A DNA stretch of 64,000 nt from JAHZKN01 sp965250205. GTDB taxonomy: Bacteria; Pseudomonadota; Alphaproteobacteria; Rhizobiales; Hyphomicrobiaceae. The first letter of the stretch is position 1; the number at the start of each line of letters is the position of its first letter. Location: positions 1 to 64,000 of the forward strand of contig CBDFNK010000022.1 of the NCBI GenBank assembly GCA_965250205.1, read 5' to 3'. The position numbers and the translations under genes were made by a program. Below the pieces are notes generated by a model. It was not told where the DNA came from and ran no database searches. It saw only the letters and a program-made list of their open reading frames with translations. Of this stretch, positions 63,139 to 64,000 are shown piece after piece.

Positions 63139-63606
63139 CAACACGAACTTTGGGATGTGTTGGGAAACATATCTCCAACACGAACTTGGGATGTGTTGGG
63201 AAACATATCTCCAACACGAACTTTAGGATGTGTTGGGAAACATATCTCCAACACGAACTTTAGGATGTGTTGGGAAACATATCTCCAACACGAACTTTGG
63301 GATGTGTTGGGAAACATATCTCCAACACGAACTTTGGGATGTGTTGGGAAACATATCTCCAACACGAACTTGGGATGTGTTGGGAAACATATCTCCAACA
63401 CGAACTTTAGGATGTGTTGGGAAACATATCTCCAACACGAACTTGGGATGTGTTGGGAAACATATCTCCAACACGAACTTGGGATGTGTTGGGAAACATA
63501 TCTCCAACACGAACTTTAGGATGTGTTGGGAAACATATCTCCAACACGAACTTGGGATGTGTTGGGAAACATATCTCCAACACGAACTTGGGATGTGTTG
63601 GGAAAC
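63139..63606. repeat. 13-copy tandem array of a 36-37 bp palindromic unit
   Basis: Thirteen units of AACACGAACTT(T)(A/G)GGATGTGTTGGGAAACATATCTCC-type sequence. Each contains the stem CCAACAC / GTGTTGG. Three versions alternate (ACTTTAGGA, ACTTTGGGA, ACTTGGGA) in an irregular order. The units abut without unique spacers, so this is not CRISPR. It lies directly after ruvA. The palindrome is the same family as those at 1096, 4807 and 60398. Long frames in either direction across the array are artefacts of the repeat. Confidence 0.9.
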
Positions 63607-63621
63607 AAAAAAGAGGCTTCC

Positions 63622-63882
63622 ATGCGCTCCCTGTTAAATTTCAAGGTTTGGCTTTTTTTCAGTCTGGTTTGGATTGGGGCCATGGCCTTTTGGTGTTTTC
63701 AGTCTTGGCCGCTATTGCCTCTGGATGTGAGCCATACTGACCCTGAAACGTTGGAAATTTTAGAACGGGGCAAGCGGCAGCATCTCATTTCTCACCTCAT
63801 CCCTGCATTGGCGGTGCCCGCCTTCGCGTATATTGCGGGCCGCATCCTGTGCCACTTCACGCGAGCCCAAAGCAAAGACTAA
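63622..63882 (+). CDS. Small two-pass membrane protein
   Basis: 86 residues, ATG 63622 with AGAGG six bases upstream, just after the last repeat unit. Two membrane segments (WLFFSLVWIGAMAFWCF and LIPALAVPAFAYIAGRIL) flank a short polar loop with HTDPETLEILERGKRQ. It resembles the small hypothetical membrane proteins frequently found near ruvAB in alphaproteobacteria. No function known. Confidence 0.7.
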   Translation: MRSLLNFKVWLFFSLVWIGAMAFWCFQSWPLLPLDVSHTDPETLEILERGKRQHLISHLIPALAVPAFAYIAGRILCHFTRAQSKD

Positions 63883-63930
63883 TCAGGGTTCGCCACAACT
63901 TAGCTCACCATGACTAAAGTCTGTTGATCT

Positions 63931-63956
63931 GTTTCAATGTGAAACAAGTTTTTTTT
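63931..63956 (+). terminator. Possible rho-independent terminator
   Basis: GTTTCA (63931-63936) pairs with TGAAAC (63940-63945) and is followed after AAG by eight T. The stem is short and not GC-rich, so strength is doubtful, but its place 48 bp after the small membrane protein gene fits. Confidence 0.45.
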
Positions 63957-64000
63957 GTGCGACCGCAATGCAAGGCGTGGAGAGACGATCTGCAGCCGGA

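Noticed and set aside
63139..63606. CRISPR array
   Set aside because: The units follow each other without unique spacers, the variation is limited to two or three bases, and no cas gene is near.
63157..63740. Long frames across the palindrome array on both strands
   Set aside because: They exist only because a 36-37 bp unit lacks stops; the peptides are simple repeats with frame jumps between 36- and 37-bp units.

Overview
The window looks like chromosomal DNA of an alphaproteobacterium. I infer this from the house-keeping set (yebC-ruvC-ruvA, a folate cyclo-ligase next to a 6S-like RNA, a YmdB-type phosphoesterase, class I aldolase and GAPDH, a TadG-like protein) and from the subfamily look of the RTX acyltransferase. 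No rRNA or intact tRNA was seen.

Positions 251-41599 form one secretion/toxin locus. It starts with an HlyC-type lysine acyltransferase (251-940). Four medium-size RTX-type proteins follow (2135-4552, 5434-8184, 8880-11663, 12481-14730). They have different N-terminal domains but share a nearly identical C-terminal 'constant module' of up to 720 bp. Small proteins with one N-terminal membrane anchor lie between them, chained by ATGA, GTGA or TGATG overlaps. The same constant module occurs a fifth time inside a giant RTX/cadherin-like protein (15257 to about 38420, roughly 7,700 residues), which continues into 19 RTX-type units, about 24 Ig/cadherin-like modules and a type I secretion C-terminus. 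The giant frame is broken once near 36100-36130. A PrtD-type ABC transporter (38549-40246) and an HlyD-type adaptor (40298-41599) complete the exporter except for the TolC channel, which is not in the window.

My main inference is that this is a polymorphic-toxin locus turned around. In CDI and Rhs systems the variable toxin is at the C-terminus and orphan toxin/immunity cassettes lie downstream. Here the variable domain is N-terminal, the constant body is C-terminal, and candidate immunity genes plus truncated toxin genes lie upstream. Recombination through the constant module could place any upstream N-domain, with its preceding immunity gene, in front of the giant secreted body.

Positions 41974-46758 are an accessory stretch: a GSU2403-type nucleotidyltransferase-fold protein, a small ORF with a strong ribosome binding site, a tyrosine integrase, a terminator, several inverted repeats and a TadG/vWA protein.

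Positions 47250-64000 are mostly core genes: inositol monophosphatase, Sel1 repeats, ThiE-like protein, a conserved membrane protein, an L,D-transpeptidase, aldolase, GAPDH, a frameshifted coiled-coil gene, a Dam-type methylase with a decayed PD-(D/E)XK nuclease, a probable 6S RNA, folate cyclo-ligase, YmdB, YebC, RuvC, RuvA and a small membrane protein. A family of CCAACAC/GTGTTGG palindromes occurs singly at four places and as a 13-copy tandem array right after ruvA (63139-63606).
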